Positions 8,103-18,161 are shown, counted from the stretch's first letter. The stretch: DNA of 55,706 nt from Bryobacterales bacterium (GCA_025350625.1 JANXXL010000055.1:1-55706), one strand, 5' to 3'. Translations and numbers: made by a program. Notes: generated by a model from the sequence alone, not told the origin.

Positions 8103-10613
8103 GTGGCCGTTAAGCCTCCCAATCCGCGTACAGCTCTGCTGGTCCGTTTCGTGACCAACCCTTGGGGGCGGGCGTTTCTCATTGCGTTTCTGGTGCTCGG
8201 CTCGCTCTCGATAGGAACTTTCGCGTACTACTACAGCAAGTACGCTCGGATCATTGAGGACAAGCTTCGCAACGGGCCCTTCGGCAATACGTCGATGCTC
8301 TATGCCGCGCCGCAGCCGGTGATGGTGGGCGAACAGACGCAACCGGTCGAGATCGCCGATTATTTGCGTCGCGCAGGTTATACCGAATCAAACCGCAATC
8401 GCCTCGGCTGGTATCATGTGCGGCCGGACGCCGTCGAGATCAATCCTGGGCCGGAAGCCTACGACCATGAGGGCGCGGTCATCAAGATCGAGCGCGGCAA
8501 AGTCAGCCATATCATTTCACTCCGCGATCATAGCGAACGCACCGAGTATGATCTGGAGCCGGAGCCCATCAGCAATCTGTTCGACCAGAGGCGCGAGAAG
8601 CGCCGCCTGGTGCGCTTCGGCGACATCCCCAAGGTGATGGTGGACGCCGTGCTCTCCGCCGAGGACAAGCATTTCTTCCAGCACGCAGGCTTCGATCCGC
8701 TGGGGATTACACGCGCCATTCTGATCGACATCAAGGACCGGCGCGGCTCCCAGGGCGCATCTACTTTAACCCAGCAACTGGCCCGCACTCTGTGGCTGGG
8801 GCCGGAGCGCGGCTGGCGGCGCAAGATTCCCGAGACGCTGATCACGATGCATCTCGAACAGCAGCTCAGCAAGCAGCAAATTTTCGAAGACTACGCCAAC
8901 GCGATTTATCTGGGGCATCAGGGAAGCTTCAGCATCCACGGTTTTGGCGAGGCTGCCTCGGTGTATCTGGCTAAGGATCTGAGTCAAGTTACGCCCGCGG
9001 ATGCGGCCTTACTTGCGGGATTGATGCAGTCGCCGATCGGCCGCAATCCATTCCGTTTTCCGGAACGCGCGCGCACCCGCCGCAACCTGGTTTTGAAGGC
9101 CATGCATGAGAACGGTTATTTGACCCAGCAGGAGTATGAGGACGCCGCGGCTTCCCCGCTCCACGTGGTGCAAGGCGCGGCGGAATCGACCGACGCTCCG
9201 TTCTTCGTCGATCTGGTGGATGAAACCCTGCAAAATCGTTTTCAGGATTACGATTTCCAGAACAATTCGTTCCGCGTGTATACCACTCTGGACATGACTC
9301 TCCAGCGCGATGCCGTCGAAGCGGTGCGGATTGGGATTCAGGAAACCGACACGCAATGGAAGAAGCGCAGTAAGCTTTACGGCACTGCGGAGATGCCGCT
9401 CGCGCAGGTGGCCTTGGTGGTGCTGGATACCGAGACCGGCAAAGTAAAAGCGCTGGTCGGCGGACGGAGCTATGCCAACAGCCAGCTGAATCATGCGACG
9501 TCCAAGCGGCAGCCCGGATCGTCCTTCAAGCCCTTCGTGTATACTGCGGCCTTCAGCGCGGCCCTGCAGGACGGCGGTATGGTCATCACGCCGGCAACAA
9601 CGGTAGAGGATGAACCCACCACTTTCATGTTCGACGACAAGCCTTATGAGCCGGCGGACTTCGGCAACCAATATGCCGGAACGGTAACTCTGCGCCGCGC
9701 CCTGGCGCACTCGCTGAATATTCCGGCAGTGAAGGTGGCCGAAATGGTGGGCTACAACCGAGTTGAAGCCACGGCGCGCGCGGTTGGCCTGAATCTGGAT
9801 ATCCGCCCCACCCCGGCGATTGCGTTGGGCGCTTATGAAGTAATGCCCATTGAGATTGCGGGCGCTTATACCGTGTTTCCCAACCGCGGTGTTTTGAAAA
9901 AGCCGGGTTACATCGACACCATCCGCGATCAGGAAGGCCGGACCGTATTTCAGAGCCAGCCCCAGGATAAACAGGCCATCGACCCGCGCGTAGCTTACCT
10001 GATGACGAACATGATGGAGGAAGTTCTTCGCACCGGCACCGCCGCGGGAGTGCGCGGCCGCGGATTCGTGCTTCCCGCTGCAGGAAAGACCGGCACTTCC
10101 CGGGACGGCTGGTTTGCGGGGTTCACCTCCAAGCTGATCTGCGTGGTGTGGGTGGGCTTCGACGATAACCGCGACTTTAAACTCGAAGGCGCGCGCAGCG
10201 CTCTCCCCATCTGGACCGAATTCATGAAGCGGGCGCACCAGCACCGCGAGTATCGCAACGTTCACGAGTTCGAAGCGCCCGAAGGAGTGGTGACCGCCGA
10301 CATCGACGCCGATAACGGATTGCTGGCCACGCCCGGCTGCCCCAAAATTAGGAGCGAGGTATTCCTGGCCGGGACCCAACCCGTTGAAGCCTGCCGTTTG
10401 CATGGCGGGGGACGAACTCAAGTGGCCGGCTGGGAACCACTGGTGCCCGCGTCCGGTGAACACAATCCAGTGGTCGGCGGGGATGGCGCCAGACCGGGAG
10501 CGGCCCAGGCGCCTGCAACCAGTATTTCGATCACTCCGGCCAGACCTGCTCAGCCGGAGCCTGCCCGGAAATCTCACGGCTTTTTTGGACGGCTGAAAGA
10601 TATCTTCCACTAA
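8103..10613 (+). CDS. mrcB: Bifunctional penicillin-binding protein 1B
   Basis: This class A PBP polymerises lipid II and cross-links the peptides in the periplasm. The 836-residue chain has a membrane anchor (about 22-45), a UB2H-like domain (about 60-150) that marks the 1B type, and a GT51 transglycosylase domain (about 165-340). The GT51 domain shows E187 in SAEDKHFFQHAGFDP, the GASTLTQQLARTLW block and E252. The transpeptidase domain has the SxxK motif with nucleophile S473 (PGSSFKP), SLN at 537-539 and KTGT at 662-665, so all catalytic residues are present. The last 80 residues are Pro/Ala-rich and end in a basic tail. The start is the GTG at 8103; the Shine-Dalgarno signal is weak. Confidence 0.93.
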   Translation: MAVKPPNPRTALLVRFVTNPWGRAFLIAFLVLGSLSIGTFAYYYSKYARIIEDKLRNGPFGNTSMLYAAPQPVMVGEQTQPVEIADYLRRAGYTESNRNRLGWYHVRPDAVEINPGPEAYDHEGAVIKIERGKVSHIISLRDHSERTEYDLEPEPISNLFDQRREKRRLVRFGDIPKVMVDAVLSAEDKHFFQHAGFDPLGITRAILIDIKDRRGSQGASTLTQQLARTLWLGPERGWRRKIPETLITMHLEQQLSKQQIFEDYANAIYLGHQGSFSIHGFGEAASVYLAKDLSQVTPADAALLAGLMQSPIGRNPFRFPERARTRRNLVLKAMHENGYLTQQEYEDAAASPLHVVQGAAESTDAPFFVDLVDETLQNRFQDYDFQNNSFRVYTTLDMTLQRDAVEAVRIGIQETDTQWKKRSKLYGTAEMPLAQVALVVLDTETGKVKALVGGRSYANSQLNHATSKRQPGSSFKPFVYTAAFSAALQDGGMVITPATTVEDEPTTFMFDDKPYEPADFGNQYAGTVTLRRALAHSLNIPAVKVAEMVGYNRVEATARAVGLNLDIRPTPAIALGAYEVMPIEIAGAYTVFPNRGVLKKPGYIDTIRDQEGRTVFQSQPQDKQAIDPRVAYLMTNMMEEVLRTGTAAGVRGRGFVLPAAGKTGTSRDGWFAGFTSKLICVVWVGFDDNRDFKLEGARSALPIWTEFMKRAHQHREYRNVHEFEAPEGVVTADIDADNGLLATPGCPKIRSEVFLAGTQPVEACRLHGGGRTQVAGWEPLVPASGEHNPVVGGDGARPGAAQAPATSISITPARPAQPEPARKSHGFFGRLKDIFH

Positions 10614-10684
10614 GGGCCGCTACTCGTCCTGCTTCCGCCGCTGTTTTTCGGTGTTAAAGTAGAAAGCGAGACGGAGGCGCTCCG

Positions 10685-11434
10685 ATGCTGCATCTCTCCT
10701 TCATCTTCGTATTGGCTTGGCAAAACGTGCCCGCGCAGAACGCGGCGAATACTCCGGCAGCGCCGCCCCCGGCGTCCGCACGGCCGCCACTCCCCGCCTC
10801 AGACCGCGGCGATATCTTCATGGCGCGTAAGATGTATCGCGAAGCGGTGGAGGCGTATAAGGAAGCTCCGGAAACCGCCACCATGGCAAATAAGATTGGC
10901 ATCGCCTATCACCAGCTTGGGGATCTCGGCAACGCCGAAAAAAGCTATGATCATGCGTTAAAGCTCGATCCCAAATACGCCGAGGCGATGAACAACCTGG
11001 GTACCATCTATTACTCGCGCAGATCCTACCGCAAGGCAGTGAAGCAGTACAAAAAAGTCCTGCGGCTAAAGCCCGACTCGGCCTCCACCATCGCCAATCT
11101 AGGTTCCGCTTATTTTGCGCGGAAGCAATATGAACTCGCTTCGGAAAACTATCAGAAGGCGCTGGCGCTCGATCCCACGGTTTTTGAAAGCCGCAGCGGA
11201 ATCGGGTCCATTGTCCGTGACCGCACCGTGGGCGATCGCCCCATGTTCTTTTACTACCTGGCCAAAAGTTATGCCAAGGCCGGCATGTTCGAACAGGCGC
11301 TGAACTATATCCGCAAATCGCTCGAAGAAGGCTTCAAGGAACGCAAGAAGTTTCTTGATGAACCTGAGTTTGCGGGTCTTCAAAAAGATCCGGAATTCCA
11401 AAAAGTCATGGCCGTGGAGCCCAACGTCCTCTGA
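10685..11434 (+). CDS. Secreted TPR-repeat protein
   Basis: The 249-residue product begins with a short signal-like segment (MLHLSFIFVLAWQNVPAQN) and a Pro/Ala linker. At least three tetratricopeptide repeats follow at about residues 60-165, with the canonical pattern in AYHQLGDLGNAEKSYDHAL, NLGTIYYSRRSYRKAVKQYK and NLGSAYFARKQYELASENYQ. A last helical part (about 185-245) has the ending FAGLQKDPEFQKVM common in such proteins. TPR proteins act as scaffolds; the partner is unknown. Its TGA overlaps the probable CTG start of the next TPR gene, so the two are likely co-translated. Confidence 0.72.
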   Translation: MLHLSFIFVLAWQNVPAQNAANTPAAPPPASARPPLPASDRGDIFMARKMYREAVEAYKEAPETATMANKIGIAYHQLGDLGNAEKSYDHALKLDPKYAEAMNNLGTIYYSRRSYRKAVKQYKKVLRLKPDSASTIANLGSAYFARKQYELASENYQKALALDPTVFESRSGIGSIVRDRTVGDRPMFFYYLAKSYAKAGMFEQALNYIRKSLEEGFKERKKFLDEPEFAGLQKDPEFQKVMAVEPNVL

Positions 11435-12918
11435 AGCGTTCGCTCCCTCTGGCGATAACGCTGCTGGCGTTGACGGCTTGTTCACGGGTCCCGCAGCGGA
11501 AATTAGAGCGCGTCGCCCTCCTTCCTTTCGATAATTTGACCGGAGACGCCGCATATGACTGGGTCAGCAATGCGGGTCCCGCGATTCTCGCCGAAGAACT
11601 GGCGGGCAGCGTTGGCGTGGTGCCGCTGCGGACCCGCAGCGTGGGGACGGCGGCATTGCTGCACGCCACTCAGTTCCTGCACTGTACGTTCTCCCGGCGA
11701 GGAAATGCGCTGCGCGTGGATTTCACGATAGAGGATGCCGAAGCGCATCGGATGGTTGCTACAGGTACCGCAGAAGGCACGGTTCTGTTCGCGCTCAACA
11801 CGCTCGCACGCAAGCTGGATCCCGGCGCACGCCCGTTCTCGACACCGAATCAGGAAGCTCTCGTGGCGTGGGGCAAGGGCGAGTTTGAACGCGCGCTGTC
11901 GCTAGACCCGGATTTCGGCACCGCGTGGGCCTCCTGGATTTCACAAGTGGCGCAGTCGGGAAAGCCGGAGGCAGCCGCGGCGATGGCAGAGCGGGCGCTC
12001 GCACGCGCATCGCTGCGGACCGCACTCGATAAAGCGCAGATTCAGCTCGCCTTGGCGCTCTTGCGCAAGGACGAATCCGCACGCGGCGCGGCCCTCAGTG
12101 AGTTAGCGAGTCTCGCGCCCAACGACGTCGGGACCGTGGTGGCGTTGGCCGAGATCGAGCAGCGTCGCAGGCGTTATTCTAACGCGATCCAACTCTACCA
12201 GCGCGCCTTAGCGATCGAACCCGGCAATGCCACGGGCCTCAACGGCTTGGGTTACTCCCAAGGCGAGAACGGTGATTTGACCGCCGCCAAAAAGAGCCTC
12301 GAAACTTACGCGGAGCAGCCGGATCAATCCAACAATGCGCTCGATTCGCTGGGAGAAGTCTTTTTCATGAACGGAAAGTTTGCGGAGGCGGAAAAATACT
12401 TTCTACAGGCGTCGGCGCGCGACCCGGCTTTTTTGAGCGGAGCGCCGCTGATGAAAGCGTCCTACGCGCGCTGGCTGGGCGGAGATTTAGCGGGCGCCGA
12501 CACTCTTATGGCCAAATACCTGGACCTTCGCCAAAAACAAAACGACCCGCTGGTGTTCTGGCGGGAGGCGGTATGGAAGTACGCCACCGGCCGCCGCGAA
12601 CAGGCGCTGTCCACGCTGGGAAAGGCGCCGCAGGATCAAGCCGCAAATATGGAACGCCAGCGGGCAGTGTGGCGCGGTGAGGTTGGTATGCCCGAAGATC
12701 CAAACCAGCTGAAAGCGATGTTCGAAAGTACCAATCCGGCGGCCGATGGCCTGCCGCGCACGCTTTACGCCGCGGCGCTGGCCAGAGCGGGAAGGGCCGA
12801 GGAAGCCCGTGTGCTGTTAAAATTGTGGCCTTTGCCGGATTCGCCCGGCGACCCTACGCTCCAGTCCCTGCTCTATCCCCAATTCCTGGAATTACGGAAA
12901 ACCTTGGGAGTTAAATAG
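11431..12918 (+). CDS. TPR-repeat lipoprotein
   Basis: The product has TPR-type helical repeats over roughly residues 140-480, including GTVVALAEIEQRRRRYSNA and LDSLGEVFFMNGKFAEAEKY. The N-terminal 130 residues (VALLPFDNLTGDAAYDWVS) resemble the GNA1162/TolB-like domain often placed before TPRs. No ATG or GTG gives a sensible N-terminus. A TTG at 11470 would start inside a signal peptide. The CTG at 11431 gives LKRSLPLAITLLALTACS, a full lipoprotein signal with lipobox LTAC, and overlaps the upstream TGA as CTGA with GGAG about 12 bases ahead. I therefore place the start there. The protein is probably anchored in the periplasmic leaflet. Confidence 0.68.
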   Translation: MKRSLPLAITLLALTACSRVPQRKLERVALLPFDNLTGDAAYDWVSNAGPAILAEELAGSVGVVPLRTRSVGTAALLHATQFLHCTFSRRGNALRVDFTIEDAEAHRMVATGTAEGTVLFALNTLARKLDPGARPFSTPNQEALVAWGKGEFERALSLDPDFGTAWASWISQVAQSGKPEAAAAMAERALARASLRTALDKAQIQLALALLRKDESARGAALSELASLAPNDVGTVVALAEIEQRRRRYSNAIQLYQRALAIEPGNATGLNGLGYSQGENGDLTAAKKSLETYAEQPDQSNNALDSLGEVFFMNGKFAEAEKYFLQASARDPAFLSGAPLMKASYARWLGGDLAGADTLMAKYLDLRQKQNDPLVFWREAVWKYATGRREQALSTLGKAPQDQAANMERQRAVWRGEVGMPEDPNQLKAMFESTNPAADGLPRTLYAAALARAGRAEEARVLLKLWPLPDSPGDPTLQSLLYPQFLELRKTLGVK

Positions 12919-12975
12919 ATACCGGCTAAAGGAGCCCCGCAACGCACCCGATTTAAGTACTAGGGTCGCTGCGCG

Positions 12976-14583
12976 ATGCTCATCGAACAAATTCAGCCCG
13001 CTTCGAGCGACTCACGAGTCGCCTCTCGCGGCCTGGTCACGGCACTCGCCCTCATCGCGCTCTGTCTGCCATCGCTTTTATTCGTGTGGCTGAACCGCGA
13101 CGTGCCGCATTTCGGAATCCTGCAGGACGACGGCATCTATTTAATCGACGGCAAAGCATTGGCGGAAGGCTCCGGGTACCGGATTCTCAGTCTGCCGAGT
13201 CAACCGAATGACACGAGGTACCCACCGCTCTATCCTCTATACTTATCGCTCGCCTGGAGCCTGATCCCGTCGTACCCATCCAATCTGCCGCTCGCGCTGA
13301 TGCTTTCGTGGTTCTGCTTACCGATAGTGCTCGGACTCACATACGTTTGGTGCCGGCGGCATCAATTTCCGGTTCCCGTCGCCTGGGTGGTGGTAGCCTT
13401 GTTCTCCCTCAACCCCTACGTGCTGTTCTTCGTTTCGAACTTGGGCTCGGAAATTTTGTTCATGGCATTCCTGCTGGGGGCGATTCTGATTGCCGAGCGG
13501 GACCATCAGTTGGGATGGCAAGGCCCTCTTTTCGCCGGTTTCCTGGCCGGAGCGGCCTATCTGACGCGCACTGCAGGCATCGCTCTGCTGCCGGCCGCGA
13601 TTGCCTATTTTTGCTGGAAGAAGCACCCACGCGCGGCCCTGTTTTTCGCGATTGGAATGTCGCCGGCGATTGCCGGATGGACGCTTTGGAGCCGCCTCCA
13701 CGCCGCGCCGGGCCATGACATCGTCACGCTCTGCTACACCAACTACCTCGGATACTATCTGACGAACGTGGGCCGGGATAATATCGCGCACATACTCCGG
13801 CGGAATTTGAGCGGATTGCTCGAAGCCATGGGCTCGCTGGTGTTTCCGCAGATGATGCAGGGCTGGCTCGCCAAGCTGATCCTGTGGCCGCTGGCCGCGG
13901 CTATGATCTTGGGCTGCATCCGCATGGTGAAGCAGGGCTATGGCGTTCTTTACAGCCTATTCGCCGGAATTTCCCTTGCTATGTTGCTGGTCTGGCATTA
14001 TCAGCCGAATCAGCGCTTCATTCTCCCGCTGGCACCGTTGCTACTCGCCGGTTTTTGCTTCGAAATGGCCCATCTCGCCCAACTCTTTCGCGGCGCTTCA
14101 ACCGGCAGCCACCGCAGCAAACGGGTGGCGGCCCGCGCGCTCGCCTTCTCTTTGGTTACGGTTTTGACCGTCGGCCTGGTTCTTCAGATTTGCATGGATG
14201 TCGGCGTGGTTCCCAAGCTGGCCCGTGAGGATCGCGCCAATTCACAGATGTACCGCAGCATTTACGACTGGATCGCCCAGAACCTGCCTTCCGACGCCAA
14301 TATATTGTGGCAGGACGATACCGCACTCTATCTGGCCACCGGGCATCACTCGGCTAGTTACGTGGTCTCGCCTCGCGAATTCGAAGCGACCGGCGGCGAT
14401 AGCGGCGAGGCCGCACGCTTTCGCAATATCGAGGCCTATGCGCGAGAGCAGCATTTGGGCTATATTCTATTGGCGAAAATTGGCCTGCGCCACAACCAGG
14501 AAGTTCTGCGCGCCGCAGCAGCCAACCCCAACCTGGAAACGGTTCACGAAGAAGCCGGCGGGATTCTTTATCGCGTTCGGTAG
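12976..14583 (+). CDS. Family 39-like membrane glycosyltransferase, paralogue 1
   Basis: The 535-residue protein has about eleven hydrophobic segments and a soluble C-terminal part of about 130 residues. The first loop after the first helix has NRDVPHFGILQDDGIYL with the acidic pair D51/D52, followed by RYPPLYPLYLSLAW near residue 80. Both are marks of ArnT/GT39-like polyprenyl-phosphate sugar transferases. It is clearly paralogous to the gene at 15171: NRD-P-FG-L-DD, GYRI-SLP and KYPPLYP all line up. The two are separated by an Flp pilin gene on the other strand. The sugar and acceptor are unknown. The ATG at 12976 is the first in frame. Confidence 0.72.
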   Translation: MLIEQIQPASSDSRVASRGLVTALALIALCLPSLLFVWLNRDVPHFGILQDDGIYLIDGKALAEGSGYRILSLPSQPNDTRYPPLYPLYLSLAWSLIPSYPSNLPLALMLSWFCLPIVLGLTYVWCRRHQFPVPVAWVVVALFSLNPYVLFFVSNLGSEILFMAFLLGAILIAERDHQLGWQGPLFAGFLAGAAYLTRTAGIALLPAAIAYFCWKKHPRAALFFAIGMSPAIAGWTLWSRLHAAPGHDIVTLCYTNYLGYYLTNVGRDNIAHILRRNLSGLLEAMGSLVFPQMMQGWLAKLILWPLAAAMILGCIRMVKQGYGVLYSLFAGISLAMLLVWHYQPNQRFILPLAPLLLAGFCFEMAHLAQLFRGASTGSHRSKRVAARALAFSLVTVLTVGLVLQICMDVGVVPKLAREDRANSQMYRSIYDWIAQNLPSDANILWQDDTALYLATGHHSASYVVSPREFEATGGDSGEAARFRNIEAYAREQHLGYILLAKIGLRHNQEVLRAAAANPNLETVHEEAGGILYRVR

Positions 14584-14700
14584 GAAGTTCGCTGGGCAAG
14601 AAGGCGGGGGAAACGCGGGGGATGATGCCAAAAAAAACGGAAGGCGGAATAGGGTTGAGCAAGTGCCCACCCGCTCCGCCATCCGGCAAAAGGTTGTTAA

Positions 14701-14892
14701 TTAGCTGCCCTGGGTAGACGCAATCGCCATCACCGAGCCGACCTTCGAGAAGATCGTGCTGATGCTGGACGCGACGCCCGGCATAACGGCGCCGGCGGCT
14801 ACGGCCACGAAGCCGGCCATCAAAGCGTATTCAATGAGGTCCTGTCCGCGTGTATCTTTAATCGCCTTCAGTTTCAAAAGAAAGTTTTTCAT
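14701..14892 (-). CDS. Flp/Fap-type pilin subunit
   Basis: The 63-residue prepilin has the short leader MKNFLLKLKAIKDTRG and then QDLIEYALMAGF, the class IVb Flp signature. A TadV/PilD-type peptidase would be expected to cut between G16 and Q17. The hydrophobic segment through about residue 45 forms the pilus core. A good Shine-Dalgarno sequence (AGGAGACAAC, then ATG) sets the start. Flp pilins normally sit with tad/cpa assembly genes; none are visible here, so this is a stand-alone pilin gene that would rely on machinery encoded elsewhere. It lies between two paralogous glycosyltransferases on the opposite strand. Confidence 0.88.
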   Translation of the reverse strand: MKNFLLKLKAIKDTRGQDLIEYALMAGFVAVAAGAVMPGVASSISTIFSKVGSVMAIASTQGS

Positions 14893-14996
14893 GTTGTCTC
14901 CTAGTTTCCTCTCCCTAACTTATCGCGACAGTTCCCTGCCGCTGAAACAAAGTTATCATCGGATGGGTTTTCAAAGAATCAGGCGTTAGGCCTAAG

Positions 14997-15058
14997 GTGA
15001 ACTAAGAATTCGTCTCAGAAACGTGATTTTTAAAGGGTTTGCAGAACCTTAGTTCCAC
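14997..15058. promoter_or_regulatory. Imperfect inverted repeat upstream of the Flp pilin gene
   Basis: GTGAACTAAG (14997-15006) and CTTAGTTCCAC (15048-15058) form inverted arms with one bulged base, separated by 41 bp. They lie about 105 bp upstream of the pilin start and about 115 bp upstream of the glycosyltransferase at 15171. The site could be an operator or a looping site for either gene. No matching factor is known. Confidence 0.3.
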
Positions 15059-15170
15059 TACAACCCCCTCGAAGATGGGGACCTAGTACTGGCGGATGAC
15101 AGTATCGTCTTTCGATTCTTCACCGTCAGCCATCGGCAATCGTTCATGGATTGGCGCGTGACCCGCGGGA

Positions 15171-16784
15171 ATGCTACACTTCGCGGCGCGGCCATCCGAT
15201 AACTCGTATAGAATGCCGCGCCGGGTCTGGGTTATTTTAGCTTTCCTTTTGTTGCTGATACCGTCGGCGCAATTCGCCTGGCGGAATCGGGATATGCCGA
15301 ATTTTGGCTACCTGCATGACGATGCGCTCTTTTTCGTCACCGCTCAGGGAATTGCCCAAGGGCATGGGTACCGGATTTCGAGCTTGCCCGAGACCCCCTA
15401 CCAGACCAAATATCCGCCGCTTTATCCGGCGTATCTTGCACTTATATGGAAACTCAACCCGCACTTCCCAGGTAATCTGGCGACCGCAACGCTCTTAAGC
15501 TGGCCGTGGCTGGCTCTGTGCCTGGTACTGGCGCTCGCTCTGTACCAGCAGTATGGATTCCCGATCAAGCGCGCGCTATTGCTGACCGCGCTGTTGGGTC
15601 TGAGTCCTTATATGGTCCTGTTTGGCGGCATGCTCTTATCGGAGATCTTTTTTACCTGTTTCGTGCTTACGGCACTTCTATTGGCTCGCCGCGGCGGAAG
15701 TGGAGCCATCGTACTCGCGGGATTGGCGGTCGCTTGCGCTTATCTCGCCCGAACGGCCGGGATCGCGCTGGTGATTTCGATTCCTGCGCTCCTGCTATGG
15801 AAGCGGGATTGGCGCCGTGCCGGTTTATTTCTGGCGGTAACGCTGCCGGTTGTTGGCGGATGGTCCTGGTGGATGCATACGCATCTGGCCCGCTCGAGCG
15901 ACATGTCGCTGCTGTATTACGTCGACTATATGGCGTATGAAAAAGCCACCGTCGGCTGGGATAATGTCGCCATTGTTCTCTGGAAGAATCTGGACCAGAT
16001 CGTATATGGCATGGGAGCGCTGGCGCTTCCCAAAGTGGCCGATTTTCTGCCGCTGAAGATCTTGACCCAGGTGGTCGCGGTAGGGATGTTGGCCGGCGTC
16101 TTCCGGCTGGTCCGTCGCGGAATTGGGGTGGACTATGCGGTATTCGGGTTGCTTTCGGTCGCCATTCTGGTTGTTTGGCACTATCCGCCCACTGAACGCT
16201 TTGTCCTCCCCTTGTTTCCTTTGTTGATCGCGGGGCTCATCACCGAGATCGAACATCTGTGGAACATTATTCGAAAGGCGCTGCACCATAAAGACGCGAG
16301 CCAACGCGTGGTGGCCGCTATGTTTGCCTCCGGGGTAGCGGCGGTTTTCGCGTTTGCGCTGGGATTGCAAGCCTACATGACGTTCGTCGCGATGCCGAAA
16401 ACGGCGGAGACGCAGCGCACGGCGCTCGCGGACCGCCGGGCGGCGTATCAATGGATGTCGGCGAATCTGCCGCAGGGGGCGGCGGTGTTCTCCTATGACG
16501 ATCCCCTGCTCTACTTATATAGCGGCCATCGCGGCAACTATCTGCCCATGCTGCCGCGCTTGTGGTACGCCGATGACCATGACAAGATCGTCGCCGCTTA
16601 TCGCGATGTGGCGGCGTACTGTAAGAGCCGGAACCTCAAATATGTCTACTTCACTACTCAGGACATGTCGCGCGAAACCGGAGAGGAAGACCGCCTGGCG
16701 ATTGAGAAACTGGTTCGCGCGAACACCGCACTGACCCCCGTCTATATGGCCGGAATTGGCACGGTTTATCAAGTATCGCCGTAG
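15171..16784 (+). CDS. Family 39-like membrane glycosyltransferase, paralogue 2
   Basis: The 537-residue protein has the same plan as the gene at 12976: about eleven hydrophobic segments, an acidic pair D50/D51 in NRDMPNFGYLHDDALFF, KYPPLYPAYLALIW near residue 85, and a soluble tail. It is expected to use a polyprenyl-phosphate sugar on the periplasmic side; the acceptor is unknown. An internal ATG at 15213 (MPRRVWVILAFLL) would place the first helix directly at the N-terminus and is an equally plausible start. The first ATG was kept because GCGGGA lies just before it. A pair of paralogues this close suggests local duplication with the pilin gene caught between. Confidence 0.72.
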   Translation: MLHFAARPSDNSYRMPRRVWVILAFLLLLIPSAQFAWRNRDMPNFGYLHDDALFFVTAQGIAQGHGYRISSLPETPYQTKYPPLYPAYLALIWKLNPHFPGNLATATLLSWPWLALCLVLALALYQQYGFPIKRALLLTALLGLSPYMVLFGGMLLSEIFFTCFVLTALLLARRGGSGAIVLAGLAVACAYLARTAGIALVISIPALLLWKRDWRRAGLFLAVTLPVVGGWSWWMHTHLARSSDMSLLYYVDYMAYEKATVGWDNVAIVLWKNLDQIVYGMGALALPKVADFLPLKILTQVVAVGMLAGVFRLVRRGIGVDYAVFGLLSVAILVVWHYPPTERFVLPLFPLLIAGLITEIEHLWNIIRKALHHKDASQRVVAAMFASGVAAVFAFALGLQAYMTFVAMPKTAETQRTALADRRAAYQWMSANLPQGAAVFSYDDPLLYLYSGHRGNYLPMLPRLWYADDHDKIVAAYRDVAAYCKSRNLKYVYFTTQDMSRETGEEDRLAIEKLVRANTALTPVYMAGIGTVYQVSP

Positions 16785-16842
16785 CGTGTACTAAGGTGTT
16801 CTACTGAGAGCTTTCTTCGCCGCGCGCCCGTATTCTCGAAGC

Positions 16843-18126
16843 ATGGGACTGCTTCTGGTGCTTCTACTGACCATGACGATACGGGAAGTAAACGCACAAA
16901 CACCCGCGGACGTGCGCGTCAGAGATGAGAATACGGCGCTGCGCTCGGGGTGTCCGGCAGATGCCCCGTTGGTGGCGTCTCTCGCGGCCGGGACTCCGCT
17001 GAAGTTGCGCTATGCGCTCTCGGGCGAAAGCGTCCCATGCTACAAAGTCGCGGTTGACCTCGGAGGGCGGCAGATAGACGGCTACCTGCCGGCATCCGCG
17101 ATTGCGGGCTTGGATACCTTCGATAAAAGCCTGAAAGACGCCAATTGGGTTACCACCGGTGAGGCCTTAAAAGCGGTTCGCGGCACGCTTTCGATCGAGG
17201 CGCTCAAGGCGCCGGAAGGCGGGCGCACGCCGCTGCCGGCTTCACTCAAAGTGGTGCTGGCCCAAGCCGAACAACTTATCGATGCCAACCAGCCGGGGCG
17301 AGCTCTGGCGCTGCTCGAGCCGGAGATCCAGAAGCGTCGCGACCCGGTACTGCTTTCGATGGCAGGAGTGGCAGCATGGCGCGCCGACGAGACCAAGCGT
17401 GCGCTGGAGTATTGGCGCGAATCTCTGGAACTTTCCCCAAATCCGGACTTGGAAAAGCTTTATAAGCGCGTTGAAAAGGAGCGGACCAACGACCAGAGCG
17501 GGGAGAAACTGTACGGCGTGCGTGTGGTCTTGCGTTATGATGCAGGCACGGTTCCGGTCGACACTGCGCGCGGCATGGTGACAGCGGTAGATAGCGCGTT
17601 CGCGCGGGTGTCGGCGCAACTAGGCTGTTTTGCCGAAGAGAAAATCGTGACCATCATTCAGAGCCGCGATGCTTATAAGAAAGCTACCGACGCCGCCGAA
17701 TGGAGCGGAGGCCAGTACGACGGCCGTATCCGCGTGCCGGTGATGAGCGGCCAGCAGATGGACGCGCGCCAGGAGCAGGTTCTGGCGCACGAGACCACCC
17801 ACGCCTGCCTGGCCATGCTGGGGGAATGGCCTTCCTGGCTGCAGGAAGGCATGGCGCAGAAACTTTCGGGCGAAACGCTGCGCCCGCAAATGCGCGCTCA
17901 ACTGGCCGAGATGGCCAAGGCCGGTCAATTGCCGAAACTGGAAGCGCTGCGGAGCGGGTGGTCTGGTCTTGACGCTCAACATGCGCATCTGGCTTATTCG
18001 CTGGCGCTCGACGCTGTCGATGCCCTCTACGAAAACTTCGGCAACGATGGCGTGCGCAACCTGATGCGCAATCCGGAGCGTCTGGCTGCCATATCGGCTG
18101 AGTTAGACAAGCGCCTGGGCCTCTAG
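16843..18126 (+). CDS. Secreted SH3-like / gluzincin-type metallopeptidase-like protein
   Basis: The 427-residue product has a signal peptide (about 1-19), an SH3b-like domain (about 20-90, [20 protein letters not shown]), a helical repeat linker with TPR-like character (about 130-210), and a C-terminal peptidase-MA-like domain. The zinc motif is H316-E-T-T-H320, followed by WLQEGMA with E335 as the expected third ligand, the classic gluzincin layout. The substrate is not predictable, though the SH3 domain could guide it to the cell wall. Some members of this fold are inactive scaffolds, but here the catalytic HExxH is complete. It ends 35 bp before the ribBA-like gene on the same strand. Confidence 0.72.
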   Translation: MGLLLVLLLTMTIREVNAQTPADVRVRDENTALRSGCPADAPLVASLAAGTPLKLRYALSGESVPCYKVAVDLGGRQIDGYLPASAIAGLDTFDKSLKDANWVTTGEALKAVRGTLSIEALKAPEGGRTPLPASLKVVLAQAEQLIDANQPGRALALLEPEIQKRRDPVLLSMAGVAAWRADETKRALEYWRESLELSPNPDLEKLYKRVEKERTNDQSGEKLYGVRVVLRYDAGTVPVDTARGMVTAVDSAFARVSAQLGCFAEEKIVTIIQSRDAYKKATDAAEWSGGQYDGRIRVPVMSGQQMDARQEQVLAHETTHACLAMLGEWPSWLQEGMAQKLSGETLRPQMRAQLAEMAKAGQLPKLEALRSGWSGLDAQHAHLAYSLALDAVDALYENFGNDGVRNLMRNPERLAAISAELDKRLGL

Positions 18127-18161
18127 CGGCCGCCGCTCTTGAACCTGGTAGCGACTCCGTT

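Noticed and set aside
9009-10610. 533-residue open frame antisense to the PBP1B gene
   Set aside because: It lies wholly inside a certain PBP1B gene on the other strand and has no recognisable domain; long antisense frames are common in GC-rich DNA.
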